The notes under the pieces: generated by a model
What the model was told of the DNA's origin: nothing
Databases searched by the model: none
Seen by the model: the letters and a program-made list of their open reading frames with translations, nothing else
Shown here: positions 8,546 to 16,460 of the stretch, one piece after another
Layout: each line of letters opens with the position of its first letter
Numbering within the stretch: the first letter of the stretch is position 1
Translations under genes and position numbers: made by a program
NCBI GenBank assembly: GCA_048500255.1
Contig: JASNYH010000002.1
Coordinates: forward strand, 496,001-560,000
Reading direction: 5' to 3'
DNA length: 64,000 nucleotides
From: JAMHWF01 sp048500255
Lineage (GTDB): Bacteria > Pseudomonadota > Gammaproteobacteria > Burkholderiales > Burkholderiaceae_C

Positions 8546-9571
8546 ATGGATGACACGACACGCACAGCGCAGCTGCAGGCCACGATCGACGCGATGGCGC
8601 GCCCCGGCAAGGGCATCCTCGCCGCCGACGAGAGCGCGCCGACGATCGCCAAGCGCTTCAAGGCGATCGGCGTCGAGTCGACCGAGGCCAACCGCCGCGC
8701 CTACCGCAGCCTGATCCTCGGCGCCCCGGGTCTGGGCGAGTGGGTCGGCGCCGTCATCCTGTTCGAGGAGACGCTCGGCCAGCAGGCCGACGACGGCACG
8801 CCGCTGCCCGAGCTGGCGGCGCGCCAGGGCATCGTGCCGGGGATCAAGGTCGACGCCGGCAAGATCCCGATGGCGCTGGCGCCCGGCGACGAGATCACGG
8901 AAGGCCTCGACGGCCTGGCCCGCCGGCTCGACGGCTACCGGGCGCAGGGCGCGCGCTTCGCCAAGTGGCGTGCCGTCTACAACGTGAGCGACACGCTGCC
9001 GAGCCGGCGCGCCGTCGAGGCCAATGCCGAGGGGCTGGCTCGCTATGCGGCGATCTGCCAGGCGCAGGGCGTGGTGCCGATCGTGGAGCCCGAGGTGCTG
9101 ATCGACGGCGACCACACGATGGCGCGCTGCAGCCATGTCACCGAGGTCGTGCTGCACGAGGTGTTCCGCGCCCTTCACCGCCATCGCGTTGCGCTCGAGC
9201 ACATCGTGCTCAAGCCGAGCATGGTCGTGCCCGGCAAGGCGCACGAGCGCAAGGCGTCGCCCGGCGAGGTGGCGGCCGAGACGTTGCGCGTGCTGCGTCG
9301 CACGGTGCCGGCGGCCGTGCCGAGCATCAACTTCCTGTCGGGCGGCCAGACGCCCGAGGAGGCGACGGCCAACCTCGACGCGCTCAACCGCGCCGGGCCG
9401 CAGCCGTGGCTGCTGAGCTTTTCGTACGGCCGCGCGCTGCAGGACCCGGCGCAGAAGGCCTGGGCCGGCAGCGCTGCCAACGGCGCCGCCTGCCAGCAGG
9501 CGCTGCTGAAACGCGCGCGGCTGAACGGCGCGGCCTGCCTCGGGCGCTACACGCCCGACATGGAGCACTGA
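8546..9571 (+). CDS. Class I fructose-bisphosphate aldolase
   Basis: 341 residues, the usual length for class I (Schiff-base) aldolases. GKGILAADESAPTIAKRF near residue 20 is the signature N-terminal segment; the Schiff-base lysine is K223 in HIVLKPSM; FLSGGQTPEEATANL and SFSYGRALQ complete the active-site and phosphate-binding regions. Catalyses fructose 1,6-bisphosphate cleavage/condensation in glycolysis and gluconeogenesis. Start supported by CAGGAGG. Stands alone between a secreted hypothetical gene and a convergent small gene; many Burkholderiales also carry a class II enzyme elsewhere, so this may be a condition-specific isoform (inference). Confidence 0.93.
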   Translation: MDDTTRTAQLQATIDAMARPGKGILAADESAPTIAKRFKAIGVESTEANRRAYRSLILGAPGLGEWVGAVILFEETLGQQADDGTPLPELAARQGIVPGIKVDAGKIPMALAPGDEITEGLDGLARRLDGYRAQGARFAKWRAVYNVSDTLPSRRAVEANAEGLARYAAICQAQGVVPIVEPEVLIDGDHTMARCSHVTEVVLHEVFRALHRHRVALEHIVLKPSMVVPGKAHERKASPGEVAAETLRVLRRTVPAAVPSINFLSGGQTPEEATANLDALNRAGPQPWLLSFSYGRALQDPAQKAWAGSAANGAACQQALLKRARLNGAACLGRYTPDMEH

Positions 9572-9590
9572 CCGGTAATCGACCGAGCGC

Positions 9591-9827
9591 GGGCCGAGCG
9601 CCGGGCCGGTCCACGGCCGGGCTTGCAGGCCCGGCCGCTTCGGCAGGCTCGCGGCCGTGCGCAGGCACGCCCGCGAGTCCGGCCTCAGCCCACGCCGGTC
9701 CGCGGCCTGCCGCGAGACGCGGCAGGCGCGGCAGGCGCGCGTGGCCTCCAGGCCCTCGCAGGCGAGCTTGGAGCCGCGCCCCTTTCTCCCGGGGGATCGC
9801 CCGGCCTACCCGCCGGGCGAGGGGCCG
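9591..9827. repeat. Palindromic dispersed repeat, copy A, between convergent genes
   Basis: This 259-base gap between the aldolase stop and the convergent 9831 gene is filled by repeat-like sequence. It begins GGGCCGAGCGCCGGGCCG (9591-9608), contains a perfect hairpin GGCCGGGC/GCCCGGCC (9615-9622 with 9629-9636), and ends with GGGGATCGCCCGG and a second hairpin GCCCGGC/GCCGGGC (9799-9805 with 9812-9818). The same opening and closing words recur at 17718 and 47696, so this is one member of a dispersed family. The hairpins may serve as terminators for both flanking genes. Confidence 0.65.
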
Positions 9828-9830
9828 ATA

Positions 9831-10163
9831 TCAATGCGTCTTCGCTTTCGGCCGCGGCTCCGGCACGCCCGGTGCGTGCTGCGCGATGCTGGCCGCGTCG
9901 AGGTCGCCGGCCGGATAGCCGAGCAGCTCGACGCGCAGCGCGATCGCCACCGTCGCCGCATTGACGCGCGCGCTCGGCGCCGACGCCGCCTCGACCATCT
10001 GGCGATAGAGCGACGCCGGCAGCAGCATCGCGAGCTCGAGGCTCAGCTCGTTGGCGCGGTCGTAGTCCTCCAGCGGCGCGTTCTTGTCCAGCGTGCCGGC
10101 GAGCACGAGGTATTGGGACACCTTCTCGGCGATGTCGAGTTTTTCGCGGGCCGGCAGGTCCAT
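9831..10163 (-). CDS. Hypothetical protein, 110 aa
   Basis: A soluble, mostly helical protein starting MDLPAREKLDIAEKVSQYLV and running NKNAPLEDYDRA-like charged helix into SLELAMLLPASLYRQMVEAA; no signal peptide or membrane segment. I do not recognise the family. The start has an excellent ribosome binding site (AAGGAGAACGACG), and residue composition is unlike a frame shadow, so it is likely real. It is transcribed leftward, away from the TPR gene, with the repeat region downstream. Confidence 0.65.
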   Translation of the reverse strand: MDLPAREKLDIAEKVSQYLVLAGTLDKNAPLEDYDRANELSLELAMLLPASLYRQMVEAASAPSARVNAATVAIALRVELLGYPAGDLDAASIAQHAPGVPEPRPKAKTH

Positions 10164-10292
10164 CGTCGTTCTCCTTCACTGATGCAATCCGCGAGCCTAC
10201 CGCAGCGCGGCGCGGCACACGGGCGGAATCCCCAGCCACCCCCCGGCGTATACGCCGATGGGCGGCGCTGCTCCGCCCGCGAGGAGACCGAC

Positions 10293-10787
10293 ATGACGAT
10301 GCCGCTGCCGCGCCGCGCGCGCCTCCCGTCCCTGCGATGTGCCGTCGCGTTCTTGGCGCTGCTGGCAGCGGGCGCCGGCGCCGCGCGCGCCGCCGACGAT
10401 GCGCCTGCTGCTGCGCCGGCCGCCGCCGCTTCGCCGCTGGCCGGCGCGCGCGAGCACATCGCCGCCGGGCGCTGGCAGGCCGCCGTCGACGAGCTGCGCC
10501 GCGTCGGTGCCGGCGGCAGCGCCGACTGGCACAACCTGATGGGCTACGCGCTGCGCAAGTCGCCGCAGCCCGATCTCGCGGCGGCCGAGCGGCACTACGA
10601 CGAGGCGCTGCGCCTCGATCCGAGCCACCGCGGCGCGCTCGAATACTCGGGCGAGCTGTACCTGCTCAAGGGCGACCTGCCGCGCGCCGAGCAGCGCCTG
10701 GCCGCGCTCGACAAGGCGTGCCGCTTCGGCTGCGAGGAATACACCGACCTGAAGAAGGCCATCGCACAGTACAAGGCGCGGCGCTGA
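10293..10787 (+). CDS. Secreted TPR-repeat protein
   Basis: 164 residues. Signal peptide (SLRCAVAFLALLAAGAGAARA) then two or three tetratricopeptide-like helical pairs: DWHNLMGYALRKSPQPDLAAAERHYDEALRLDPSHRGAL and EYSGELYLLKGDLPRAEQRLAALDKAC (quoted in pieces). TPR proteins of this size act as periplasmic protein-protein scaffolds. GAGGAGACCGAC precedes the ATG at 10293. Lies 28 bases before the SET-domain gene, on the same strand; a functional link is not shown. Confidence 0.82.
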   Translation: MTMPLPRRARLPSLRCAVAFLALLAAGAGAARAADDAPAAAPAAAASPLAGAREHIAAGRWQAAVDELRRVGAGGSADWHNLMGYALRKSPQPDLAAAERHYDEALRLDPSHRGALEYSGELYLLKGDLPRAEQRLAALDKACRFGCEEYTDLKKAIAQYKARR

Positions 10788-10802
10788 TGCGCCGGAGCCC
10801 GC

Positions 10803-10808
10803 TACGAT
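10803..10808 (+). promoter_or_regulatory. -10-like element for the SET gene (leaderless)
   Basis: TACGAT sits seven bases before the ATG at 10816, which would place the transcript start at or within a base of the start codon. The alternative in-frame ATG at 10807 lies inside this hexamer, so the promoter reading favours 10816 as the true start. Confidence 0.4.
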
Positions 10809-10815
10809 GCGGGCG

Positions 10816-11268
10816 ATGTCGCGCACCCCGATGCCTGCCGCGCCGCCTTCGCCGGCGCGCCCCGCCTACCAGAAGTACGCCGTCTCCGTGCACCCGAGCC
10901 CGATCGACGGGCAGGGCGCTTGGGCTGACGAGGCCATTCCGGCGCGCCGCAAGATCGGCGAGATTCGCGGCGAGTCGATCAGCGTGGCCGATGCGCGCAT
11001 CCGCGCCACGCGCCACGAGCGCATCATGATCGTCGAGGTGTCGGCCCGGCGCGCCATCGACTTCAGCAAGTCGGCCGATCCGATGCGCTACACCAACCAC
11101 TCGTGCGCGCCCAATGCGCGGCTGTGCATCCGCCAGGGCCGCGTCGAGTTCTACGCGCTGCGCAACATCGCACGCGGCGAGGAGATCACGGTGAACTACG
11201 GCGAGACGCACCACGAGGGGCGGCTCGCCTGCCGCTGCGGCGCGCCGGGCTGCATCGGCCGGCTCTAG
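10816..11268 (+). CDS. SET domain-containing protein
   Basis: 150 residues, a minimal SET lysine methyltransferase fold. The N-flank VSVHPSPIDGQGAWADEAIPAR matches the SET-N element; RYTNHSCAPNA carries the conserved NHSC active-site/knot motif; GEEITVNYGETHHEG is the catalytic tyrosine motif; CRCGAPGCIG is a post-SET zinc-binding cysteine cluster. Such proteins transfer methyl from S-adenosylmethionine to protein lysines; bacterial targets are mostly unknown. Start chosen at 10816 rather than 10807 because a TACGAT hexamer overlaps the latter and no Shine-Dalgarno precedes either. Confidence 0.88.
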   Translation: MSRTPMPAAPPSPARPAYQKYAVSVHPSPIDGQGAWADEAIPARRKIGEIRGESISVADARIRATRHERIMIVEVSARRAIDFSKSADPMRYTNHSCAPNARLCIRQGRVEFYALRNIARGEEITVNYGETHHEGRLACRCGAPGCIGRL

Positions 11269-11416
11269 CGCCCGCCGCGCCGCCATCGCGGGAACGCGGG
11301 ATGGGTCGGCGCATGCGCGGTATCGATTCGCCGCGGGGCGGCAACTAGCTTAGGCGGTACGGACAAGGCGATGCGGCGCACGGGGCGCCGCCGCCCCGTG
11401 ACCCCAAGGAGCCGCC

Positions 11417-11734
11417 ATGAACACGATCCGCACTGCCGCTGCTGCGGCACTCCTGATGCTGACGCTCGCCGCGATGCCGGCGGCGCGCGCCGAAACGCCG
11501 CAGCCGTTCGGCACCGGCGACATGCCGCTGCGCGACCTCGAGCGCGCCTACCTCGATTGCGACCGCCTTACCGCCACCGGCTACGCGGACGTCGAGACGC
11601 ACGTGCGCTGCATCCAGGTCGGCGAGGAACTGCTGTGGCGCGGCTACGGTGGCGACTTCGACGGCCTGATCGCCTGGTGGCGGGCCCACCGTTTGCCCGA
11701 GGCCGTCGCGAGCGCCGAGGTGCCGCAGCCGTAG
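11417..11734 (+). CDS. Small secreted hypothetical protein
   Basis: 105 residues with a clear signal peptide (TIRTAAAAALLMLTLAAMPAARA). The mature part (about 80 residues) has RDLERAYLDCDRLTATGYAD and THVRCIQVGEELLWRGYGGD, with two cysteines that could form a disulfide in the periplasm. No family recognised. CCAAGGAGCCGCC precedes the ATG. The 148 bases before it hold no supported gene. Confidence 0.7.
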   Translation: MNTIRTAAAAALLMLTLAAMPAARAETPQPFGTGDMPLRDLERAYLDCDRLTATGYADVETHVRCIQVGEELLWRGYGGDFDGLIAWWRAHRLPEAVASAEVPQP

Positions 11735-11839
11735 CCGCCGCGCCGCCATGGGCAGCGTGCGGAAGACGTGCGGCGGGAATCGAGGCGCCGGCTGCGCCGT
11801 ATACGCCGCACATCCACCCACCGACCGAAGGAGGTCGTC

Positions 11840-12217
11840 ATGAAGCTGCCGTCGTTCAAGTTGCTCGCCGCCGGGGCCGTCGCGTCGCTGCTCGCCACAC
11901 TGCCGTCCGTCGTGCCTGCCCAAGGCATGGCCAAGGACGGCCGCCTCGTCGGCCCCAACGGCATGACGCTCTACACCTTCGACAAGGACGCGGGCGGCAA
12001 GAGCTCCTGCAACGGCCCCTGCGCCACCAACTGGCCGCCGCTGATGGCCGAAGGCGGCGCCATGGCCAAGGGCGACTGGAGCGTCGTCACGCGCGACGAC
12101 GGCTCCAAGCAGTGGGCCTACAAGGGCAAGCCGCTGTACTACTGGGTCAAGGATCAGAAGCCCGGCGACACGACGGGCGACGGCGTCAACAACGTCTGGC
12201 ACACGGCCAAGCCCTGA
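11840..12217 (+). CDS. Secreted repeat protein (COG4315/Lipoprotein_15 family)
   Basis: 125 residues. Signal peptide ending near VVPAQG, then two copies of the family's repeat: GRLVGPNGMTLYTFDKD with CNGPCATNWPPL, and SKQWAYKGKPLYYWVKDQKPGD ending VNNVWHTAKP. This is the predicted-lipoprotein family with the conserved CxxxC-W-P motif, exported to the periplasm; its function is unknown, though homologs often sit near redox or stress genes. No lipobox cysteine is visible, so it is probably soluble. GAAGGAGGTCGTC is a strong ribosome binding site. Confidence 0.85.
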   Translation: MKLPSFKLLAAGAVASLLATLPSVVPAQGMAKDGRLVGPNGMTLYTFDKDAGGKSSCNGPCATNWPPLMAEGGAMAKGDWSVVTRDDGSKQWAYKGKPLYYWVKDQKPGDTTGDGVNNVWHTAKP

Positions 12218-12231
12218 CGTCGTATGCGGCC

Positions 12232-12266
12232 GCGGCGTTGACCAGGGTGTCCTCCTTCAACGCCGC
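12232..12266. terminator. Convergent hairpin terminator
   Basis: A perfect 10-base stem (GCGGCGTTGA at 12232-12241 with TCAACGCCGC at 12257-12266) and 15-base loop lies between the stops of the COG4315 gene and the HAD gene. No T tract, but position and symmetry fit a bidirectional terminator. Confidence 0.55.
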
Positions 12267-12315
12267 CCGGCGGCCCACCGTAGCCGTCGGCGCCCGGCGT
12301 TCACGCGTCGCCGCG

Positions 12316-13020
12316 TCAGGCGCCCTCGCCGAGCAGGCGCCGGGCGAGTCCGTCGAAGCCGTCCTCGATGAAGTCGTAGTCGAGCGCCGGCAGCGGGTCG
12401 GGCGGGCCGGCGGGGCCCCACTCGTCGGGCCGCCGCACGAAGGCCGTGCCGAGGCCGGCGCTGCGCGCCGCGCGCAGGTCGAAGTTGTGGCAGGCCACCA
12501 TCAGCAGGCGCGCCGGTGCGACGCCGAGCCAGCGCGCCGCCGTCGCATAGGCCTCGGCATGCGGCTTGTAGACGCCGATCATCTGGCACGACACGATGGC
12601 GTCCCACACCAGACCGTTGCGCCGCGACACGTCGACGACGAGCGCGGTCGGCAGCATCGTGAACGACGCCACCGGCACGCGCGCGCGCAGCGCGGCCAGC
12701 GCCGGCGCGAAGTCGGGCCAGGCGCGCAGCCGGTGCCAGGCGCGCCAGAGATGCCGGCGCTGGTCGGCAGGCAGCGCCGGCAGGGCGAAGTGCGTCAGCG
12801 TCGCGTCCATCGCCTCGAGGTGGGCGTCGTCCATGTCGAAGGCCGGGCGCACCTGGCCGACGATGCGCTGCATCGTGCGGCGCCGCCATTCGTTGGCGAC
12901 CTCGTGCCAGTCGACGGCGCAGCCGCGCCATGCAGCGACGGCGGCGAACTCGTCGACCAGCGACCCGTGCCAGTCGAGCACGGTGCCGCCGGTGTCGAAG
13001 GCGACGGCGTCGTAGTTCAT
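12316..13020 (-). CDS. HAD-family, L-2-haloacid dehalogenase-like hydrolase
   Basis: 234 residues, the length of type II haloacid dehalogenases. FDTGGTVLDW holds the nucleophilic aspartate (D9) and motif I; KPHAEAY carries the motif III lysine; MVACHNFDLRAARSAGLGTAFVRRP is motif IV (split for reading). Motif II is unusual: the family's SNG is replaced by FTMLP, so substrate use may differ from true haloacids. It is a soluble hydrolase. Convergent with the COG4315 gene and 25 bases from the ppk2 stop on the same strand, so it is probably co-transcribed downstream of ppk2. Confidence 0.85.
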   Translation of the reverse strand: MNYDAVAFDTGGTVLDWHGSLVDEFAAVAAWRGCAVDWHEVANEWRRRTMQRIVGQVRPAFDMDDAHLEAMDATLTHFALPALPADQRRHLWRAWHRLRAWPDFAPALAALRARVPVASFTMLPTALVVDVSRRNGLVWDAIVSCQMIGVYKPHAEAYATAARWLGVAPARLLMVACHNFDLRAARSAGLGTAFVRRPDEWGPAGPPDPLPALDYDFIEDGFDGLARRLLGEGA

Positions 13021-13045
13021 GGCCGCCGCGCCCCCCGCAGCCGCA

Positions 13046-14242
13046 TCAGCCTCCCGTCGTCGCGAGCTGGTCGTCGTTGACGGTGGGTACGAGCGACGGC
13101 CGGCCCACGATCAGCGGATCGACGGTGCCCACGCGCGCGAGGTCGCGCTGCGCATAGGGCAGCCGGCTGAGCAGGTAGCGCATCGCGTTGAGGCGCGCGC
13201 GCTTCTTGCAGTCCGACTTGATGACGGTCCACGGTGCATCCGACGTGTCGCAGTGCAGGAACATCGTCTCCTTGGCGCGAGTGTAGTCATCCCACTTGTC
13301 GAGCGACGCCATGTCGATGGGGCTGAGCTTCCACTGCTTGAGCGGGTGCGCGCGGCGCTCCTTGAAGCGGCGGCGCTGCTCGGCGCGGCTGACCGAGAAC
13401 CAGAACTTGAACAGGTGCACGCCCGAGCGCACGAGCTGGCGCTCGAACTCGGGCACCTGGCGCAGGAACTCGTCGTACTCGGCGTCGCTGCAAAAGCCCA
13501 TCACGCGCTCGACGCCGGCGCGGTTGTACCAGGAGCGGTCGAACAGCACGATTTCGCCGGCCGTCGGCAGGTGCTGGATGTAGCGCTGGAAGTACCACTG
13601 GCCGCGCTCGACCTCGCTCGGCTTTTCGAGCGCGACGACGCGCGCGCCGCGCGGGTTGAGGTGCTCCATGAAGCGCTTGATCGTGCCGCCCTTGCCGGCC
13701 GCGTCGCGCCCCTCGAACAGGATGACGACGCGCTGCCCCGTCTCCTTGACCCAGGCCTGCAGCTTGAGCAGCTCGACCTGCAGCCGGTACTTCTGGCGCT
13801 CGTAGCTCTTGCGCGACAGCAGGTTCCTGTACGGATAAGCGCCTTCGCGCCAGCCGGCGGAGAGCTCGATGTCGGGGTCGACGCCGTTGCCGCCGCGCGG
13901 CGGCGCATCGTCGGCCGCGTCGCGCCGCGACAGCGCGCGGCGCAGCGCCTTCACTTCGTCGGGCGACGCGCCGGCGATCAGCGCCTGCAGCCGCCGTAGC
14001 GTCTCGCCCGGCTGGCCGTCGGCGTCGGCAAGCAGGTCCTTCATCACCATCTGCTGCACGGTCAGCGCCGAGCTCGTGCGGCGCGCGACGCGCTCGGCCT
14101 CGGCCGCGCGCGCGCCGGGCTGCGCCAGCGTGTCGCCGGCCTCGGTCGGGCGCGGCGCGCCGCGCGCCGCGGCGTGCGCGGGGGCGGCAGCCTTGCGGCG
14201 GCGGCGGTCGGTGGCGAGGGCGGTGGCACGGCTGCGCGGCAT
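13046..14242 (-). CDS. ppk2: Polyphosphate kinase 2 family protein
   Basis: 398 residues. A basic, alanine-rich N-terminal extension of about 100 residues precedes the PPK2 core, which contains the segment DPDIELSAGWREGAYPYRNL, Walker A GRDAAGKGGTIKRF near 175, the Walker B/lid segment FDRSWYNRAGVERVMGFC, and the C-terminal KSDCKKRARLNAMRYLLSRL. PPK2 enzymes phosphorylate GDP or ADP with polyphosphate, or run the reverse. This length and single core fit class I. The upstream region contains a perfect FNR-type box (14310-14323), suggesting low-oxygen control. No good Shine-Dalgarno; start taken at the first ATG. Confidence 0.93.
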   Translation of the reverse strand: MPRSRATALATDRRRRKAAAPAHAAARGAPRPTEAGDTLAQPGARAAEAERVARRTSSALTVQQMVMKDLLADADGQPGETLRRLQALIAGASPDEVKALRRALSRRDAADDAPPRGGNGVDPDIELSAGWREGAYPYRNLLSRKSYERQKYRLQVELLKLQAWVKETGQRVVILFEGRDAAGKGGTIKRFMEHLNPRGARVVALEKPSEVERGQWYFQRYIQHLPTAGEIVLFDRSWYNRAGVERVMGFCSDAEYDEFLRQVPEFERQLVRSGVHLFKFWFSVSRAEQRRRFKERRAHPLKQWKLSPIDMASLDKWDDYTRAKETMFLHCDTSDAPWTVIKSDCKKRARLNAMRYLLSRLPYAQRDLARVGTVDPLIVGRPSLVPTVNDDQLATTGG

Positions 14243-14309
14243 GGGCTGGACTCGGGTTGCGGAACGCGGGGGTGAACCGACCATCGTGCCGCGGCGACGG
14301 GTCGCCGGC

Positions 14310-14323
14310 TTGATGCGCATCAA
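14310..14323. promoter_or_regulatory. Perfect FNR/ANR box between ppk2 and the 14396 gene
   Basis: TTGATGCGCATCAA matches the FNR consensus TTGAT-N4-ATCAA exactly and sits in a 20-base perfect palindrome (14307-14326). It is 68 bases from the ppk2 start and 73 bases from the divergent start. At the class II spacing (about 21 bases) a weak -10-like CACGAT appears toward ppk2 (14288-14283) and GAAGAT toward the other gene (14346-14351), so it may control both. Confidence 0.7.
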
Positions 14324-14395
14324 GCCGCAGGCGCCATGCCGCCCCGAAGATCGACCGATCACTGACGACAACGACGAAACACGGGAGCCGAGGGG

Positions 14396-14776
14396 ATGAC
14401 GTTGTTCCACGCCGTGGTCTGGACCGACCACCACACCGCCCAGGTGCTGCAGTTCGACGCCGAGCACGTGCGGGCGCAGAAGGTGCGTGCGCGCAGCCAC
14501 CACACGGCGCGCCACGCCAACGGCGTGCGCACGCAGCACGAGTTCTGGGGCTCGCTGTGCGACGCGCTCGACGGCATCGGCGAGATCCTGGTGAGCGGCT
14601 CGCACGAGTCGACGGCCGACTTTCGCCACTACGCCGAGAAGCACCGCCCGCACACGGCGCGGCGCGTCGTCGGATACGAGATCGTCGACCACCCGAGCGA
14701 CAACCAGCTCGTCGCGCTGGCGCGCACCTACTTCCTCAAGTACGACCGCATGGCCGGCAGGCCGACGCCGACCTGA
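14396..14776 (+). CDS. Translational machinery-type protein (eRF1 domain 1-like)
   Basis: 126 residues. FHAVVWTDHHTAQVLQFDAEH, QHEFWGSLCDALDGIGEILV and VVGYEIVDHPSDNQLVALARTYF match the small proteobacterial family labelled translational machinery protein or host-attachment-like protein, related to the N-terminal fold of eRF1/pelota. Its role is unproven; homologs are common in stress and low-oxygen loci. Here it diverges from ppk2 across a perfect FNR-type box, which supports such a setting. AGCCGAGGGG precedes the ATG. Its 3' end overlaps the convergent membrane gene by about 49 bases. Confidence 0.75.
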   Translation: MTLFHAVVWTDHHTAQVLQFDAEHVRAQKVRARSHHTARHANGVRTQHEFWGSLCDALDGIGEILVSGSHESTADFRHYAEKHRPHTARRVVGYEIVDHPSDNQLVALARTYFLKYDRMAGRPTPT

Positions 14777-15408
14777 GCCGCGGTGGCCGCCGGCAGGTAG
14801 AGCCGGTCGGCATAGGTCGCGAGCCACTCGGGACGACCGGCGACGCAGCAGGCGACGACGATGGCGGTGAGCCAGGCCTCGGCGCAGGCGATCGCCGCGT
14901 GCGCCAGCCACGCGTCGCCGAGGCCCGCATCCGCCGCCTCCCCGGCCGTTCCCGGCTCGAGCAGCAGCGCGCCGGCCGCCGCCGCGGCCGCCAGCGTGAC
15001 GACGAAGCCGCGGCCGACGACGTAGCTCGCCGGATGGCGCGGCAGCCAGCGGCGCACCGCGGCGCCCAGCGCGAACGCCAGCGTCGCCGGCACGACGCCG
15101 AGCACGGCATAGCTGTGCACCGCCTCCGGCGCGCCGAGGTCGGCGGCCAGCGCATGGACGACGGCCACGCCGGCCAGCCCGATCACGGCCAGCGGCCAGC
15201 CCGCCAGCAGCACGAGCAGCGCTGCGCCCGACATCGACACGGCCGCCGGCGCGCCCGGCTGCGCGCCCCACAGCAGCGGCAGCGCCGCCAGCGCCACGAC
15301 CCAGGGCCACGGCGGGCCGGCGTCGGCGGCGAGCAGCCGCCAAGGCCGCAGCGCCAGCGCGACGGCAAGAGCGGCACCGGCCACGAACAGTGCCGTGCCG
15401 CCGCTCAC
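14728..15408 (-). CDS. CbiM-like membrane protein (COG3235, ECF-type permease)
   Basis: About 226 residues with six or more membrane helices (FVAGAALAVALALRPWRLL, ALLVLLAGWPLAVIGLAGVA, SYAVLGVVPATLAFALGAAV, GRGFVVTLAAAAAAGALLL and later). The AIACAEAWLTAIVVACCV and RPEWLATYADRLYL segments match the COG3235 family related to CbiM, the substrate-specific component of energy-coupling-factor cobalt/nickel transporters. The histidine-rich N-terminus of true CbiM is absent, so the metal is uncertain. GTG at 15408 has GGGAG upstream; an alternative GTG at 15483 would overlap the mgtE stop. It follows the MgtE-like gene on the same strand. Confidence 0.7.
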   Translation of the reverse strand: MSGGTALFVAGAALAVALALRPWRLLAADAGPPWPWVVALAALPLLWGAQPGAPAAVSMSGAALLVLLAGWPLAVIGLAGVAVVHALAADLGAPEAVHSYAVLGVVPATLAFALGAAVRRWLPRHPASYVVGRGFVVTLAAAAAAGALLLEPGTAGEAADAGLGDAWLAHAAIACAEAWLTAIVVACCVAGRPEWLATYADRLYLPAATAAQVGVGLPAMRSYLRK

Positions 15409-15479
15409 CCTGTGCTCCCACGACGTCGATCCATGCGCGCTCGCGGCAAGGCGTGTGCCGGCGGCGCAGGCCGCGCTCG

Positions 15480-16460
15480 TCACAGCACGATCGCCGACAC
15501 GCAGCCGAAATAGATCAGCAGACTCAGCACGTCCTGCACGATCGTCGCCAGCGGACCGCTGCCGTAGGCGGGGTCGGTGCCGAGCCGCCCGAGCAGCCAC
15601 GGCAGCATCAGGCCGAGCGTCGACGCGACGAGGCTGGCGCCGCCGAGCGCCAGCGTCACGGCGGCGGCCAGCCGCGCGTCGCCGAACACGGCCCAGATCA
15701 TCGGGAACGCCAGCGCCATCAGCACCAGCCCGATCAGCAGGCCGGTGCGCAGCTCGCTTCCCAACAGCCGCCCGAGCCCGCCGTGCGCAAGCGACAGGCC
15801 GCGCACGGCGACGGCCTCGCTCTGCGTGCCGATCGCGTCGGCGAGATACACCAGCCCGGGAACGAAGAAGGCAAGCGCCGGCTTCGCGGCGAGCGCCGAT
15901 TCGAAGCGCGCGACGACGTAGGTCGCCACCATGCAACCGCCCAGCCCGACGACGAGCCACGGCAGGCGGTGGCGGGCGCGCCGCAGCGGTGCCGCCTCGA
16001 GCGCCTGACGCGCCTGCTCCGACTCGCTCGCGATGCCGGCCAGGCGGTGCAGGTCCTCGACGTGCTCGCGGCGCAGCACGTCCATCAGCGCCGCCGGCCC
16101 GACGACGCCGACGAGCCGCCCGTCGGCATCGACGACGGGCATCGCCGCCACGCCGTGGTGCAGCGCGACCGACGCCATGCGTTCCTGGTCGATGCCGGGC
16201 GCGACGTGCGGGCGGTCGCGCACTGCCGCGCGGCCGAGTTCGGCGCCGTCGGGCAGCGCAATCAGCTCCTGCGGCGTCAGCGTGCCGAGCAGGCGCTCGT
16301 CGGCGTCGACGACGCACACCAGATCCCAGCCGGTCTGGCCGCTCGCGCGCAGGTGCTCGCGCAGCGTGCCGGCGCGCTCGTGCCGCGGCGCGACGACGGC
16401 ATGGCGGCCGATGCGGTCGGCCGAGGTTTCGCGGGCGGCGACGGTGCGGCGTGCGGGCAT
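15480..16460 (-). CDS. mgtE: MgtE-family magnesium transporter (CBS plus membrane domain)
   Basis: 326 residues. Two CBS motifs lie in the first half (VCVVDADERLLGTLTPQEL and MPVVDADGRLVGVVGPAALM), followed by five membrane helices with the MgtE hallmarks FFVPGLVYLADAIGTQSEA and GGASLVASTLGLMLPWLL. The N-terminal superhelical N domain found in longer MgtE is missing, a known shorter variant. It moves Mg2+ (possibly Co2+/Ni2+) through the inner membrane, gated by CBS domains. ATG at 16460; the ORF is open further upstream but those residues are not MgtE-like. Pairs with the CbiM-like gene downstream. Confidence 0.85.
   Translation of the reverse strand: MPARRTVAARETSADRIGRHAVVAPRHERAGTLREHLRASGQTGWDLVCVVDADERLLGTLTPQELIALPDGAELGRAAVRDRPHVAPGIDQERMASVALHHGVAAMPVVDADGRLVGVVGPAALMDVLRREHVEDLHRLAGIASESEQARQALEAAPLRRARHRLPWLVVGLGGCMVATYVVARFESALAAKPALAFFVPGLVYLADAIGTQSEAVAVRGLSLAHGGLGRLLGSELRTGLLIGLVLMALAFPMIWAVFGDARLAAAVTLALGGASLVASTLGLMLPWLLGRLGTDPAYGSGPLATIVQDVLSLLIYFGCVSAIVL

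Noticed and set aside
9591..9827. CRISPR-like repeats between the aldolase and 9831 genes
   Set aside because: The repeated words are palindromic REP-type elements with irregular spacing, no spacers of equal length and no cas genes.
10807..11268. ATG 10807 as start of the SET gene
   Set aside because: That codon lies within the TACGAT -10-like hexamer; ATG 10816 is correctly placed for a leaderless start.
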